Assembly: GCF_002087335.1 (NCBI RefSeq) | Contig: NZ_MWVJ01000007.1 | Span: 31,045 to 95,044, forward strand | Length of the DNA: 64,000 nucleotides | Origin: Pseudophaeobacter leonis | GTDB lineage: Bacteria > Pseudomonadota > Alphaproteobacteria > Rhodobacterales > Rhodobacteraceae | Reading direction: 5' to 3' | In this document: positions 63,345 to 64,000 of the stretch, piece after piece | Layout: every line of letters starts with the position of its first letter | Numbering within the stretch: position 1 is the stretch's first letter | Notes under the pieces: model-generated | Databases searched by the model: none | The model's input: only the letters and a program-made list of their open reading frames with translations | What the model was told of the DNA's origin: nothing | Program-made: the position numbers and the translations under genes

Positions 63345-64000
63345 TCAATGGTCCTTAATCGAAGTTGAAACGGGGTATGCCGCAAGAAAGCGGCCGCGCA
63401 GGATGGCAACCCACAAAACGACCGCGACCAATTGGTGCAGGATGGCCGCCTGCCAGGGTGCTGCATAGAGCACGGTCATAACCCCAAGCAGGATCTGTAG
63501 CGACAAAACCGCAAAGATCATATTAAAGGCGCTGCGGGTCGTTTGATGCGCCGAGGCCCGCCCTTTCAGCCAGACGACAACACCAAAGGCGAACAGAAGA
63601 TAGCCGCAGACCCGGTGAATAAACTGAACCAGACCGGGGTTTTCAAAGAAGTTCTTCCACAAGGGTTCGATCATCAGCGGGTTTGGTGGCATAATCTGCC
63701 CCCCCATAAGGGGCCAGTCGGTATAAGAGCGGCCCGCGTCAATGCCCGCGACCAAGGCCCCCAGCAGGATTTGCAAAAAGGCAAAATGCAACATCCCGGT
63801 GGAGAGCCCAAAGATCTTGGCTTCTTTGGCGCGGCGGGCCTGCATCAGATCCCGCTCAGAGCGCCCCAGATGATATACATACCAGGCGATGAAGCCGAGA
63901 ATGACAAAGGCCAGCCCCAGATGCGTTGCCAGCCGGTAGGAGGCGACCGAGGTCATGCCTTCGCCCTGGGTGACGCCCGAGGACACCATCCACCAGCCAA
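63345..64000 (-). CDS. ctaA: heme A synthase, 3' part (5' end outside window)
   Basis: The last 218 codons of a CtaA-type heme A synthase, which oxidises the methyl group of heme O for cytochrome aa3. GWWMVSSGV enters from the window edge. Conserved histidines occur in YRLATHLGLAF, MLHFAFLQILLGALVAG, VQFIHRVCGYLLFAFG and ILHQLVAVVLW, in membrane helices as known for the type 2 form. The WPLMGGQIMP segment is also typical. The gene ends 3 bases before the carboxypeptidase start. The first roughly 160 residues lie beyond 64000. Confidence 0.93.
   Translation of the reverse strand, partial: GWWMVSSGVTQGEGMTSVASYRLATHLGLAFVILGFIAWYVYHLGRSERDLMQARRAKEAKIFGLSTGMLHFAFLQILLGALVAGIDAGRSYTDWPLMGGQIMPPNPLMIEPLWKNFFENPGLVQFIHRVCGYLLFAFGVVVWLKGRASAHQTTRSAFNMIFAVLSLQILLGVMTVLYAAPWQAAILHQLVAVVLWVAILRGRFLAAYPVSTSIKDH

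Overview
The window looks like chromosomal DNA from an alphaproteobacterium of the Rhodobacterales (Roseobacter group). The evidence is inferred from gene content and order: an 11-gene iscR-suf cluster with a Rhodobacterales-type iron box, a GTTC-N7-GTTC SOS box at recA, a CckA hybrid kinase, the nasTS-nrt-nirBD-nasA nitrate cluster, an MttB-like corrinoid methyltransferase and a RACo-like activator. Base composition is GC-rich throughout and no obvious foreign island stands out. There is no prophage, transposase or CRISPR array.

Layout. 1-5.6 kb: a tight minus-strand run (cysS, cimA, a lipase-like hydrolase and an NDUFAF6-like squalene/phytoene-synthase-fold protein), with an outer-membrane beta-barrel gene upstream. 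6.1-7.6 kb: an MttB-family methyltransferase. 7.7-17 kb: the iscR-suf cluster on the minus strand, unusually carrying a glycosyltransferase, a polysaccharide pyruvyl transferase and a shrunken YbjQ gene. A palindromic iron box sits between iscR and a divergent hydrolase / small protein / double-HD phosphohydrolase operon. 19.2-27 kb: a class II glutamine amidotransferase, an SMR transporter, typA, DUF1330, alaS and recA. 27.4-33.2 kb: a sulfotransferase-like gene, cckA, rsmB and guaB. 33.4-38.1 kb: a CoA transferase, a RACo-like ferredoxin/ASKHA protein and a DUF2235 hydrolase, then tRNA-Gly(CCC). 38.7-52.1 kb: the assimilatory nitrate locus, with a textbook NasT antitermination leader before nrtA. 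52.4-56.7 kb: thioesterase, pgl, zwf, a radical SAM protein and usg. 56.8-64 kb: gyrA, a DUF4034-like gene split by a stop codon, a DUF6614-like gene, carboxypeptidase Taq (M32) and the 3' part of ctaA.

How the genes work together. The suf genes build Fe-S clusters under IscR control, and several products here need such clusters (NasA, NirB, the RACo-like protein, the radical SAM protein). NasS senses nitrate/nitrite and releases NasT, which should bind the two leader hairpins and let transcription enter nrtA-nrtB-nrtC-nirB-nirD-nasA. The SUMT gene at the end of that run supplies siroheme for NirB. zwf-pgl feeds NADPH to biosynthesis.

A strong caveat. At least 19 single-base indels and two in-frame stops break otherwise well-conserved genes, including essential ones (alaS, cysS, gyrA, zwf). 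They are nearly balanced between insertions and deletions and are mostly outside long homopolymers. The simplest reading is an error-bearing assembly, not mass pseudogenisation. I annotate these genes across the breaks and give each break position. I did not find a clearly new defence or mobile system. The most interesting signals are the nas leader RNA, the unusual suf cluster composition, the double-HD operon and the repeat arrays.
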